Shown here piece by piece: positions 21,093 to 28,760 of a stretch of DNA of 45,757 nucleotides; within the stretch, counting starts at the first letter, position 1, and each line of letters opens with the position of its first letter. A program made the translations under genes and the position numbers. The DNA is from Treponema sp. Its GTDB lineage: Bacteria > Spirochaetota > Spirochaetia > Treponematales > Breznakiellaceae. The stretch spans positions 1-45,757 of the forward strand of contig JAITNM010000046.1 in assembly GCA_031290475.1 (NCBI GenBank). The letters are read 5' to 3'. Under the pieces are notes generated by a model. That model ran no database searches and was not told the origin of the DNA. It saw nothing but the letters and a program-made list of their open reading frames with translations.

Positions 21093-22967
21093 TTAAAATT
21101 TTCTTGTCTTGGTAACTTCCGCCGCCATTTCCCGGGCCGCCTTTTGAACCTCGGGATTGGAGGATACCTGGGCTGTACCGACCCGCCACCAGGATTCATA
21201 CCCGTGGGTCATGGTTTTCGCCCCCACCTTGATATCGATGACCACGGGCCCCTTGGCGGCCAGCGCCTCTTTTACCGCCCCGGCCAGTTCTTCCGCCGTC
21301 CGCGCCCGCAGGCCCAGGGCGCCCCAGCTTTCACCGTTTTTCGCGTAATCTACCGCCACCGGCGGCCCTTCCAGGAGCCCGCTCGCCTCGTTCCGGGTTT
21401 TCCACTCGTTGCCAAAATGGCCGATACCCTGGCTGTGCTGAAGGTTATCAATGCAGTGAAAACCCGCGTTGTCCAGGACCAGGACAATGATCTTTTTACC
21501 TTCCTGAACCGCGGTGAGTAATTCCGTATGCAGCATAGTGTATGCCCCGTCGCCGATAATGGCAACCACTTCCTTTTCGGGACAGGCGATCTTGACTCCC
21601 AGGGCGGCGGCTACCTCATAGCCCATGCAGGAGAAGGCGTATTCCAGGTGATAGGTTCCCATGACCCGGGTCCGCCAGACCCGCTGCATGTCGCTGGGAA
21701 TGGAACCGGAACCGGATACCACGATGGTTTCCGGGGGAAGGAGCCGGTCGTTGAGTTCTCCCAGAACCCTGGCCTGGGAGAGCAGGGGCCCGTTGGGGCC
21801 CGGGGGGATTTCCTCGCAATAAAGCCGGTCCACCTCGGCCTTCCATTCGTCCCGGACTTCCTGTATTCGGCCGCCCCAGGACGCGGTATAGCCGGAGAGG
21901 GCCGGGACAAGGGCTTCCAGGGTGAGTTTCGCGTCGGCGATGATGGGCTCCCCGTTCATCTTGTAGGCGTCAAAGGAAGCCACATTGATCCCCAGGATAC
22001 GGCATTCAGGATTCTGGAAAAGCCACTTAGAACAGGTGGTAAAATCCCCCAGCCGGGTCCCCGCGGCGATAATGAGGTCCGCCTCCTTGGCGATCCGGTT
22101 GGCCGCCAAAGCCCCGGTAGCGCCGATCCCCGAAAGGTTATAGGGATTATCCCAAAGTACCGTCCCCTTACCGCCCTGGGTTTCGGCAAAGGGGATTTTG
22201 CCGGCGGCGCAGAACTTTTCCAGGGCCTCCCCCGCGCCGGAATACCGCACGCCGCCGCCGCATATAACCAGGGGCTTCTTCGCCCCCCGGATCATCGCCG
22301 CCGCCCGGTCGATCCGGCCTTTGCCGGGGATCCGCCGTTCAAGGTGATGGACCCTCCTGGCGAGGAATTCTTCAGGGTAGTCGTAGACTTCCCCCTGTAC
22401 GTCTTGTGGAAGGGATACGGTTACCGCCCCGGTTTCCCCGGGGTCCGTAAGCACCCGGAAGGCGCTGATCATGGCGGTCATGATCTGTTCCGGCCGCTGG
22501 ACCCGGTCCCAGTAGCGGCTCACCGCCCGGAAAGCGTCGCTGGCGGTGTTGGTATAATCCGTGGGTATTTCTACCTGCTGGAGTACCGGGTCGGGCTGCC
22601 TACAGGCAAAGGCGTCCGAGGGAAGGAAGAGCACCGGTATATGGTTAGCCGTGGCGGTTCCCGCAGCGGTGACCATGTTGAGCGCCCCGGGCCCGATGGA
22701 ACTGCACACCGCCATCATCCGGTGGCGGTTGTTCTGTTTGGCAAATCCCATGGCGGCGTGTCCCGCCCCCTGTTCGTTCTTGGCCTGATAAAACCGCAGG
22801 GAGGTATTGCCCGCCGCCAGGGCTTCACCGAGACCTACCACCACCCCATGGCCGAAGATGCCGAAAACCCCATGGACGAATTTAATTTCCTCTCCGTCTA
22901 CTTCGATATATTGATTATCCAGGAATTTCAATAACGCCTGCCCCATGGTAAGCCGTACTGTCTTCAT
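21093..22967 (-). CDS. iolD: 3D-(3,5/4)-trihydroxycyclohexane-1,2-dione hydrolase IolD
   Basis: 624-residue thiamine-diphosphate enzyme that opens the ring of the dehydration product to 5-deoxyglucuronate (third step). N-terminal ThDP domain with GVFGIFGHGVVVGLGEAL and the catalytic Glu region QAKNEQGAGHAAMGFAKQ; central domain; C-terminal ThDP-binding motif around GDGAYTMLHTELLTAVQEGK ending in the NAGFHCIDNLQ region. The HGYESWWRVGTAQVS segment near the C-terminus is typical of IolD and absent from acetolactate synthases. AAGGAG precedes ATG 22967. It lies 9 bases after iolB. Confidence 0.95.
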   Translation of the reverse strand: MKTVRLTMGQALLKFLDNQYIEVDGEEIKFVHGVFGIFGHGVVVGLGEALAAGNTSLRFYQAKNEQGAGHAAMGFAKQNNRHRMMAVCSSIGPGALNMVTAAGTATANHIPVLFLPSDAFACRQPDPVLQQVEIPTDYTNTASDAFRAVSRYWDRVQRPEQIMTAMISAFRVLTDPGETGAVTVSLPQDVQGEVYDYPEEFLARRVHHLERRIPGKGRIDRAAAMIRGAKKPLVICGGGVRYSGAGEALEKFCAAGKIPFAETQGGKGTVLWDNPYNLSGIGATGALAANRIAKEADLIIAAGTRLGDFTTCSKWLFQNPECRILGINVASFDAYKMNGEPIIADAKLTLEALVPALSGYTASWGGRIQEVRDEWKAEVDRLYCEEIPPGPNGPLLSQARVLGELNDRLLPPETIVVSGSGSIPSDMQRVWRTRVMGTYHLEYAFSCMGYEVAAALGVKIACPEKEVVAIIGDGAYTMLHTELLTAVQEGKKIIVLVLDNAGFHCIDNLQHSQGIGHFGNEWKTRNEASGLLEGPPVAVDYAKNGESWGALGLRARTAEELAGAVKEALAAKGPVVIDIKVGAKTMTHGYESWWRVGTAQVSSNPEVQKAAREMAAEVTKTRKF

Positions 22968-22976
22968 ATATACTCC

Positions 22977-23816
22977 TTATTTTTTAGGCTGCCAGATTTT
23001 ATCTTCCGGTCCCATCACCCACTTATGCCCCTCAATGAAGACCGGAGTATTCGTGGCAGGTCCGTAATGGGCGCCGTCGATGTGGCGGATTATCCAAAGG
23101 TACCACATGGCATAACCGGGAGCGGTAACCTGGGGATGGACCTCGCCCTCCCGTATCAAAATAGTATCCTTATCTTTGATAATATAAGGAGTATCCCCGA
23201 TAGCGGTAAGCCCGAAGCCTTGTTCCGGAAGGAAGCGATAGTGATAAATTTCAGGCTGGGGATGATGATGGGGGGGATAGCTCGACCACTTTCCCGGCGC
23301 CCCGATCACTTCCCCGATAACCAGGTTGGATTCGCTCCGGTTGGTATCGTCAAAACAGGTACGCACGATCCGGGTAGAGGTTTCCCGCATGGTCCCTTCC
23401 CCCCGGAATTCACTCCGGCATTCTTCGGGGGTATAGAGTTTTGCGGCGAATGATTTGGGATTATCCGTGGCGGCGTAGTAGAATTCCGCCCCTTCCTTCC
23501 CCGCTTTGATGGTTACCCGGCATTTGGCGGGCGCCGAAAGACACCAGGGAGAATAGTCGAACAGGTTTGGCCGGTAAATCTCAAGGCTTTTAGTCGCACC
23601 GGCTTTTGAAAGCGCTTTCTCGTCGTCCCAGGCAATGTCCGCCTTCCCCCGGGAGAGGAGCCAGACCCGCTCATCCGTATCCGATTCGCTTTCGTAGATG
23701 TCGCCGGGGGCGAGCACGATTACCCCGAAATCCATGAGCATGTCCGCCGTCGAACCGCTTCGGGGGGAAAGGGGGGTATAACCCCGGATAAAGGGGGGCT
23801 TATGGGGTATCCGCAT
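22977..23816 (-). CDS. iolB: 5-deoxy-glucuronate isomerase IolB
   Basis: 279-residue double-cupin metal enzyme converting 5-deoxy-D-glucuronate to 2-deoxy-5-keto-gluconate (fourth step). The C-terminal cupin carries the metal ligands in PPHHHPQPEIYHYRFLPEQGF and the later His of IREGEVHPQVTAPGYAMWYL. Upstream NLVIGEVIGAPGKWSSYPPHH is characteristic of IolB. Length is normal (about 270). GGAG lies before ATG 23816, 8 bases after the iolG stop. Confidence 0.95.
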   Translation of the reverse strand: MRIPHKPPFIRGYTPLSPRSGSTADMLMDFGVIVLAPGDIYESESDTDERVWLLSRGKADIAWDDEKALSKAGATKSLEIYRPNLFDYSPWCLSAPAKCRVTIKAGKEGAEFYYAATDNPKSFAAKLYTPEECRSEFRGEGTMRETSTRIVRTCFDDTNRSESNLVIGEVIGAPGKWSSYPPHHHPQPEIYHYRFLPEQGFGLTAIGDTPYIIKDKDTILIREGEVHPQVTAPGYAMWYLWIIRHIDGAHYGPATNTPVFIEGHKWVMGPEDKIWQPKK

Positions 23817-23824
23817 GGCTGCTC

Positions 23825-24853
23825 CTAATATTGGGCCCGTATTTCGTCAATAGGGACGGGCCGTTTTTCTTTTAATGATTTGGCGGCCGCCAGGGCGGCG
23901 TACATATCCTCCAAACCGTCTTCCCCGGTTACCGCCGCAGGCTTTTTATTCAGCGCCGCGCTGGTAAAGGAGATCATCTCGTTAATAAAGGCGTCTTTAT
24001 ACCGTTCCAGGAAAAAATAGAGGGGTTTTTCCCCAATAACCCCCGAGGCGTTGGAAAGCTTTACCGTGCTGGGGAGATCGTTTTCCGCGGCGGCGGCCCC
24101 CTTGGAGCCGAAGACCTCTACCCGCTGATCGTAGCCATACACGGCCTTCCGGGAATTGTCGATGACCCCGATGGCGCCGTTGGCGAACTTCAGGGTAACC
24201 AGGGCGGTATCCACGTCCCCGGCCTTCCCGATCTCGGGGTCCACCAGTACCGCCCCGGCGGCATACACCTCGGTGATCCCGCTTCCCGCCTGGAAACGGG
24301 CCATGTCAAAGTCGTGGATCATCATGTCGATGAAGATGCCCCCGGAAACCGCCACGTATGCCGGAGGCGGCGGGGCGGGGTCCCGGGAGCTGATCTTCAC
24401 AATCTGCACATCCCCGATTTCCCCCGCCAGGGTCAGTTCCCGTATCCGGGCGAAGTTATGGTCGAACCGGCGGTTGAAGCCGATTTGAAGGGTAAGCCCT
24501 GCGGTCTTGACCGCCTCCAGAGCGCTCTTCACCTTGGGTATACTCAGGTCTATAGGTTTTTCGCAGAAAATCTGCTTCCCCGCTTTGGCGGCGGCAATGG
24601 TAAGGTCCGCGTGGGTGTCGGTGGAGCTGCAGATGACGACCGCCTGTATGGCGGGGTCCTTGAACAGATCCTGGGGATCCCTTGAGACAATCCGGGCGCC
24701 CAGGGCCTTTGCCCAAGCCTCCTGCTCCCCGGTTAGCCTGATATCCGCAATTCCCTCAAGCTTGGCCTGTGGGATAAAACGGGCGATATTTTCCCCGTGG
24801 ATCTTGCCGATCCGCCCGGCGCCGATGACTCCAATCCGCAGTATCTCCGACAT
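23825..24853 (-). CDS. iolG: Inositol 2-dehydrogenase IolG
   Basis: 342-residue Gfo/Idh/MocA oxidoreductase, first enzyme of the pathway (myo-inositol to 2-keto-myo-inositol with NAD). Rossmann motif GVIGAGRIGKIHGENIAR at the N-terminus, catalytic Lys in FCEKPIDLSIP, GFNRRFDHNFARIREL, and the conserved FIDMMIHDFDMARF motif with the active-site Asp and His. It heads the minus-strand inositol operon: AGGAGG 5-6 bases before ATG 24853, with promoter, operator and a terminator-like hairpin upstream. Confidence 0.93.
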   Translation of the reverse strand: MSEILRIGVIGAGRIGKIHGENIARFIPQAKLEGIADIRLTGEQEAWAKALGARIVSRDPQDLFKDPAIQAVVICSSTDTHADLTIAAAKAGKQIFCEKPIDLSIPKVKSALEAVKTAGLTLQIGFNRRFDHNFARIRELTLAGEIGDVQIVKISSRDPAPPPPAYVAVSGGIFIDMMIHDFDMARFQAGSGITEVYAAGAVLVDPEIGKAGDVDTALVTLKFANGAIGVIDNSRKAVYGYDQRVEVFGSKGAAAAENDLPSTVKLSNASGVIGEKPLYFFLERYKDAFINEMISFTSAALNKKPAAVTGEDGLEDMYAALAAAKSLKEKRPVPIDEIRAQY

Positions 24854-24879
24854 TGCATCCTCCTGGTATGAGCACTATA

Positions 24880-24902
24880 TAAAAAAACACCGGTTTTCCG
24901 GT
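24880..24902 (-). terminator. Terminator-like hairpin in the iolG leader (possible attenuator)
   Basis: On the minus strand ACCGG-AAAA-CCGGT is followed by G and a run of seven T. It lies between the predicted transcription start (about 24927) and the iolG ribosome binding site. The 5-bp stem is short, so termination would be partial. Confidence 0.5.
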
Positions 24903-24908
24903 CTGTCA

Positions 24909-24922
24909 TGCAAACGTTTTCA
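24909..24922. promoter_or_regulatory. LacI-type operator upstream of iolG
   Basis: TGCAAACGTTTTCA, a near-palindrome centred on CG as bound by LacI/CcpA-type regulators. It lies 5-18 bases downstream of the predicted iolG start. It is the exact reverse complement of 25096-25109. The LacI-family gene at 29858 is the obvious candidate regulator. Confidence 0.75.
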
Positions 24923-24933
24923 ATATTATTAGT

Positions 24934-24962
24934 ATAATAGTTCCTCCACAGAATTTTGTAAA
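24934..24962 (-). promoter_or_regulatory. Promoter of the iolG-B-D-E-transaldolase operon
   Basis: On the minus strand TTTACA (24957-24962), 17-base spacer, TATTAT (24934-24939); predicted start near 24927, just before the operator. Confidence 0.65.
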
Positions 24963-25061
24963 GGACTTTTTTGATTATTTAAAAAACCCTATTTTCCGTA
25001 AAATCATATAATTCTATGCATAACAAAGAAATAAAAAAAATTGTACTTTTTGAAAATTTTG
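24963..25061. other. AT-rich core of the divergent inositol control region
   Basis: Roughly 100 bases of very AT-rich sequence with runs of A and T, between the two divergent promoters. No gene or second operator copy is seen here. Intrinsic curvature or a second protein site is possible but not shown. Confidence 0.4.
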
Positions 25062-25090
25062 TTGACAAATTTGATAATAAGGGTGATAAT
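25062..25090 (+). promoter_or_regulatory. Promoter of the inositol ABC transporter operon
   Basis: Consensus TTGACA (25062-25067), 17-base spacer, GATAAT (25085-25090). Predicted start near 25097, inside the operator at 25096-25109, so repressor binding would block initiation. Confidence 0.8.
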
Positions 25091-25095
25091 CCTAT

Positions 25096-25109
25096 TGAAA
25101 ACGTTTGCA
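25096..25109. promoter_or_regulatory. LacI-type operator at the transporter promoter
   Basis: TGAAAACGTTTGCA, the same 14-mer as at 24909-24922 in opposite orientation. It covers the predicted +1 of the transporter operon. The two sites are 187 bases apart centre to centre, which would permit looping by a tetramer. Confidence 0.75.
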
Positions 25110-25173
25110 GTCAATATAGCCAATCCGGTATGGAAGTTGAGCTATATTGGGAAAAGTTTTAGGAGGAAATTCT

Positions 25174-26115
25174 ATGAAGAAAGCGTTAGTTCTTATTGCG
25201 GTGCTCCTGATGGCGGGAGGAATGGTATTTGGCGGCGGCGGTCAGCAAAAGGGGGGTAAGACCCTGGTTGGGTATGTCTGCACCAATTTCAACGATACCT
25301 TCCAGGGTTATATCATGGAAGAATTCAAAGGATATTTTACCGATAAGCCCGAGTTCACCCTGGAATTCCAGGATGCCCAGGAGGATGTGGTCAAACAGCA
25401 GGATCAGGTGAACAACCTGATCTCCAAGGGCGCTAAAGCCCTGGTGGTGGTCCCGGTAAATACCAGCGCCATGGCGCCGATTACCAAGGCCGCCCAGGAC
25501 GCCAAGATCCCCCTGGTATACGTTAACCGGAACCCCTTTGGCGAGAGCGCCCTTCCCGCCAACGTGTTCTACGTGGGTTCCCAGGAAATCGTAGCCGGCC
25601 AGCTCCAGATGGAAGCCATGGGCAAGGCATTAAACGGTCAGGGCGGCGTATGCATCCTTATCGGTAAGCTGGACAACGAGGGGGCGATCCTCAGGACCCA
25701 GGGGAACGAGGATACCATTAAGGCTAAATTCCCCAATATCAAAGTACTGGCCAAGGAAGCCGGTGACTGGCAGCGGGATCAAGGCCAGCGCCTTACCGAA
25801 AACTGGATCACCGCATACGGTAACAACCTGAAGGGCATCTTAGGGAATAATGACGAGATGGCCCTGGGAGCAGCCGCGGCCCTCCGTGCGGCGGGCCGCA
25901 CCGATGTGGTGGTTATGGGCGTGGACGCCATCCCCGACGCGAGGGCCGCAGTGGGCAGCGGCGTCATGACCGCGACAGTCCTCCAGGATTCGGCCGGACA
26001 AGGCCGGGGCGCCGGCGCGGCCGTTTACAAAGCGCTGAATAAGCAGAGCCAGGATTCCATTACCTGGGTTCCCTTTGTACTTATCGATAAAAGCAATCTG
26101 TCTCAGTATCAGTAA
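25174..26115 (+). CDS. Periplasmic sugar/inositol-binding protein of an ABC importer
   Basis: 313 residues, type I periplasmic-binding fold of the ribose/inositol (RbsB/IbpA) group. Signal peptide MKKALVLIAVLLMAGGMVFG, then TLVGYVCTNFNDTFQGYIMEE, a first-domain strand with KALVVVPVNTSAMAPITKAAQ, hinge and ligand region VYVNRNPF, and GILGNNDEMALGAAAALRAAGR typical of the family. There is no lipobox Cys, so it is predicted soluble rather than lipid-anchored. Start chosen by AGGAGG at 25161-25166. First gene of the LacI-controlled operon; inositol as ligand is inferred from the divergent iol operon. Confidence 0.88.
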   Translation: MKKALVLIAVLLMAGGMVFGGGGQQKGGKTLVGYVCTNFNDTFQGYIMEEFKGYFTDKPEFTLEFQDAQEDVVKQQDQVNNLISKGAKALVVVPVNTSAMAPITKAAQDAKIPLVYVNRNPFGESALPANVFYVGSQEIVAGQLQMEAMGKALNGQGGVCILIGKLDNEGAILRTQGNEDTIKAKFPNIKVLAKEAGDWQRDQGQRLTENWITAYGNNLKGILGNNDEMALGAAAALRAAGRTDVVVMGVDAIPDARAAVGSGVMTATVLQDSAGQGRGAGAAVYKALNKQSQDSITWVPFVLIDKSNLSQYQ

Positions 26116-26123
26116 AACCTAAA

Positions 26124-26155
26124 GCCGGGGGCTGTTTTGGCAGCCCCTGTTTTTT
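26124..26155 (+). terminator. Partial terminator between binding-protein and ATPase genes
   Basis: GGGGCTG (26128-26134) / CAGCCCC (26141-26147) with a 6-base loop, then TGT and T5. In sugar importer operons such hairpins let the binding protein be made in excess over membrane components. Confidence 0.65.
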
Positions 26156-26190
26156 GTATGCCATGGCGCAAGATACGCGCCATGGCATAC
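26156..26190. repeat. Perfect 14-bp palindrome after the attenuator
   Basis: GTATGCCATGGCGC (26156-26169) and GCGCCATGGCATAC (26177-26190) are exactly complementary around a 7-base loop. It starts directly after the T-run of the preceding hairpin and ends 39 bases before the ATPase start codon. It could be an mRNA stabiliser or protein site. Confidence 0.65.
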
Positions 26191-26229
26191 CGGGAAAGCC
26201 CCAGGGTTTTCCGGATCAAGGGGGCCAGG

Positions 26230-27780
26230 GTGAGTGATGAATTTCTTCTTGAAATGAAAAACATTGTAAAAACATTTCCCGGGGTAAAAGCCCTGCGGGG
26301 AGTCGCGCTGCAGGTTCGCCCCGGGGAGATTCACGCGCTGTTGGGAGAAAACGGCGCGGGGAAGTCGACGCTGATGAAGTGCATCGCCGGTATCTACCGG
26401 CCGACCAGCGGTGAAATACTATTTGACGGAAAAGTTCAGGGGCCCTACAATCCTTCGGAGGCCCTGAAAATGGGGATCTCCATGATCCACCAGGAATTGA
26501 GCCCCGTCTTGCACCGGCCTATTATGGAAAATATCTGGCTGGGCAGGGAACCGCTTACCAAGCTGGGATTTGTGGATCACAAAAAAATGTACGATAAGTC
26601 CAAGAATCTGCTGAAGGAAATTGACCTGGAAGAGGATCCCCGGACTTTAATGGCCTCCCTTACGGTGGCGAAGATGCAGATGATCGAGATCGCCAAGGCT
26701 GTTTCCCATAATTCAAAATTGATAATCATGGATGAGCCCACTTCCGCCCTTACGGAGAGGGAGATCAAACAGCTCTTTACCATCATGCGGAAGCTGAAGG
26801 ATCAGGGGAAGAGTATCATCTTTATTTCCCATAAATTGGATGAGGTCTACGAAATCGCGGATAGGATTACGGTATACCGCGACGGCGCCTTTATCGGCGC
26901 CGAAAATGCCAAAGATCTGAGGGTGGATCAGCTCATCAACATGATGGTAGGCCGGGATGTGAACGAACTTTTCCCCAAGGTTTCCTGCCCCATCGGGGAT
27001 GTTAAGCTGGAAATCAGGGGGTTTTCCAACCGCAAATACTTTAAGGATGTTTCCTTTACCGTGCGGGAAGGGGAAATCCTCGGGATCGCCGGCCTTGTGG
27101 GAGCAGGCCGCACCGAAGTGGTGGAAACCCTGTTCGGCATGAGGCCGAAAACCTCCGGGGAGGTATTTATAGACGGGAAAAAGGTTACCATAAAAAATCC
27201 TGCGGAAGCGATCCGTCACGGGATGGCATGGCTCACCGAAGATCGCCGGGGATCGGGGATCTTCCCCATGCTCAGCGTCCAACTCAACATCGTCATCGCC
27301 ACAATTCCTAAATTTTTAAATAAATTCGGCCTGATAAAAAACGCCGCGTTAAATAAGCACTGCGAAGAATATGTGCAAAAAATTCAGGTAAAGACCCCCA
27401 GTATTTACCAGCATGTGGAAAATTTGAGCGGCGGAAATCAGCAGAAGGTACTGGTGGCCCGTTGGCTCATGACCACGCCGGAGATCCTCTTTCTGGACGA
27501 GCCCACCCGGGGTATTGACGTGGGGACCAAATCGGAAATCCACCGGCTTATTACCAAGCTTGCCGGGGAAGGAAAATCCATTGTGATGATCTCCTCGGAA
27601 CTGCCCGAAGTGATGGGGATGAGCGACCGGATCATGGTAATGCACCAGGGAAAGGTGACGGGGATCGTGGAAAACACCAAGGATCTGACCCAGGAAGAAC
27701 TTATGGCCTATGCCACCGATACGGTTGACGAATATAAAAACATGATTAAACGCGACAGGGAGGCAACTAATGACCGTTAA
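26230..27780 (+). CDS. Sugar ABC transporter ATP-binding protein (RbsA/MglA type)
   Basis: 516 residues from GTG 26230, preceded by AAGGGGG; the upstream open frame crosses the palindrome and lacks family character. Two fused ABC domains as in RbsA/XylG: domain 1 with Walker A LLGENGAGKSTLMKCIAG and Walker B KLIIMDEPTSALTEREI; domain 2 with the degenerate Walker A GIAGLVGAGRTEVVETLFG, signature NLSGGNQQKVLVARWL and Walker B LFLDEPTRGIDVGTKSEIH. Powers import by the permease encoded next, whose start overlaps this gene by 11 bases. Confidence 0.93.
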   Translation: MSDEFLLEMKNIVKTFPGVKALRGVALQVRPGEIHALLGENGAGKSTLMKCIAGIYRPTSGEILFDGKVQGPYNPSEALKMGISMIHQELSPVLHRPIMENIWLGREPLTKLGFVDHKKMYDKSKNLLKEIDLEEDPRTLMASLTVAKMQMIEIAKAVSHNSKLIIMDEPTSALTEREIKQLFTIMRKLKDQGKSIIFISHKLDEVYEIADRITVYRDGAFIGAENAKDLRVDQLINMMVGRDVNELFPKVSCPIGDVKLEIRGFSNRKYFKDVSFTVREGEILGIAGLVGAGRTEVVETLFGMRPKTSGEVFIDGKKVTIKNPAEAIRHGMAWLTEDRRGSGIFPMLSVQLNIVIATIPKFLNKFGLIKNAALNKHCEEYVQKIQVKTPSIYQHVENLSGGNQQKVLVARWLMTTPEILFLDEPTRGIDVGTKSEIHRLITKLAGEGKSIVMISSELPEVMGMSDRIMVMHQGKVTGIVENTKDLTQEELMAYATDTVDEYKNMIKRDREATNDR

Positions 27781-28756
27781 CACTCAATATATCAGCCAGT
27801 CTATGAGAAAATACGGGATAGTGATCGTACTTATTCTGATGATCATCTTTCTCAGTATCGTCCAGCCGGCATTCTTAAGCGCCAACAATATTTTCAACGT
27901 CTTAACCCAAAGTTCCATTTTCGGCATCATGGCCCTGGGCATGACTTTTGTCATTATTTCCAAGGGCATTGATCTTTCCGTAGGGTCGGTACTGGCCTTT
28001 GCCGGGGTGGTGGCCGCCAGCATGGGACAGGTTGTGGGGGCCACGGAAAAGTATTTTCCCAATATGCCGGTTCTGCCGGTGATTGTACCTATCGCAACGG
28101 GCCTCTTGATCGGCGCGCTCTGCGGTTTTATAAACGGATTTCTCATCGCCAAGACCAGGATTCCCGCGTTCATCGCCACCCTGGGTATGCTGACCATAGC
28201 CCGGGGCTTTGCCCTGATCTACACCAGCGGGAGGCCCGTCAGTAACCTCATCCCGGCCCTTAACAACTTGGGGGGAAAGGTATTCAACATTATCCCCGTA
28301 CCGGTGATTATCTATTTCATCATGATTGTGGTAAGTTCGGTTTTATTGAATAAAACCCGGTTCGGCAAGAATACCTACGCTATCGGGGGGAATATCACCG
28401 CCGCGGAAGTTTCCGGGGTAAACGTGTCGAAGAACCTGATTTTGATTTATAGCTACTGCGGTCTTCTGGCGGGGATTGCCGCTATTGTCTTCGCCGGGCG
28501 GGTGGGCAGCGTGCACCCCGGCGCCGCCGACGGCTATGAATTGACCGCCATTGCCTCCACCACCATCGGCGGTACCTCCCATTCCGGGGGGATCGGCACC
28601 ATCGGCGGGGCCTTTGTCGGCGCCCTGGTCCTGGCGGTTCTGCGGAACGGCTTTACCCTCCTGGGGGTGAACGCGTACTGGCAAAAGGTTGCCGAAGGCC
28701 TTATCATTGTGGGCGCGGTTATCGTGGATATGCGGAAGAACGCGAAAAAGGACTAA
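27770..28756 (+). CDS. Sugar ABC transporter permease (RbsC type)
   Basis: 328 residues, 8-10 hydrophobic segments. Family landmarks: ALGMTFVIISKGIDLSVGSVLAFAGVVAA, ICGFINGFLIAK-like segment (LCGFINGFLIAKTRIPAFIATLGM region), ARGFALIYTSGRPVS, TYAIGGNITAAEVSGVNV, YELTAIASTTIGGTSHSGG IGT region and a final helix. Inner-membrane channel of the putative inositol importer. ATG 27770 overlaps the ATPase gene; the dehydrogenase gene follows after 4 bases. Confidence 0.93.
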   Translation: MTVNTQYISQSMRKYGIVIVLILMIIFLSIVQPAFLSANNIFNVLTQSSIFGIMALGMTFVIISKGIDLSVGSVLAFAGVVAASMGQVVGATEKYFPNMPVLPVIVPIATGLLIGALCGFINGFLIAKTRIPAFIATLGMLTIARGFALIYTSGRPVSNLIPALNNLGGKVFNIIPVPVIIYFIMIVVSSVLLNKTRFGKNTYAIGGNITAAEVSGVNVSKNLILIYSYCGLLAGIAAIVFAGRVGSVHPGAADGYELTAIASTTIGGTSHSGGIGTIGGAFVGALVLAVLRNGFTLLGVNAYWQKVAEGLIIVGAVIVDMRKNAKKD

Positions 28757-28760
28757 GTGT

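Noticed and set aside
21528-22934. Long plus-strand open frame antisense to iolD
   Set aside because: Gly/Pro/His/Arg-rich translation typical of the antisense frame of GC-rich coding DNA; iolD is intact and strongly conserved on the other strand.
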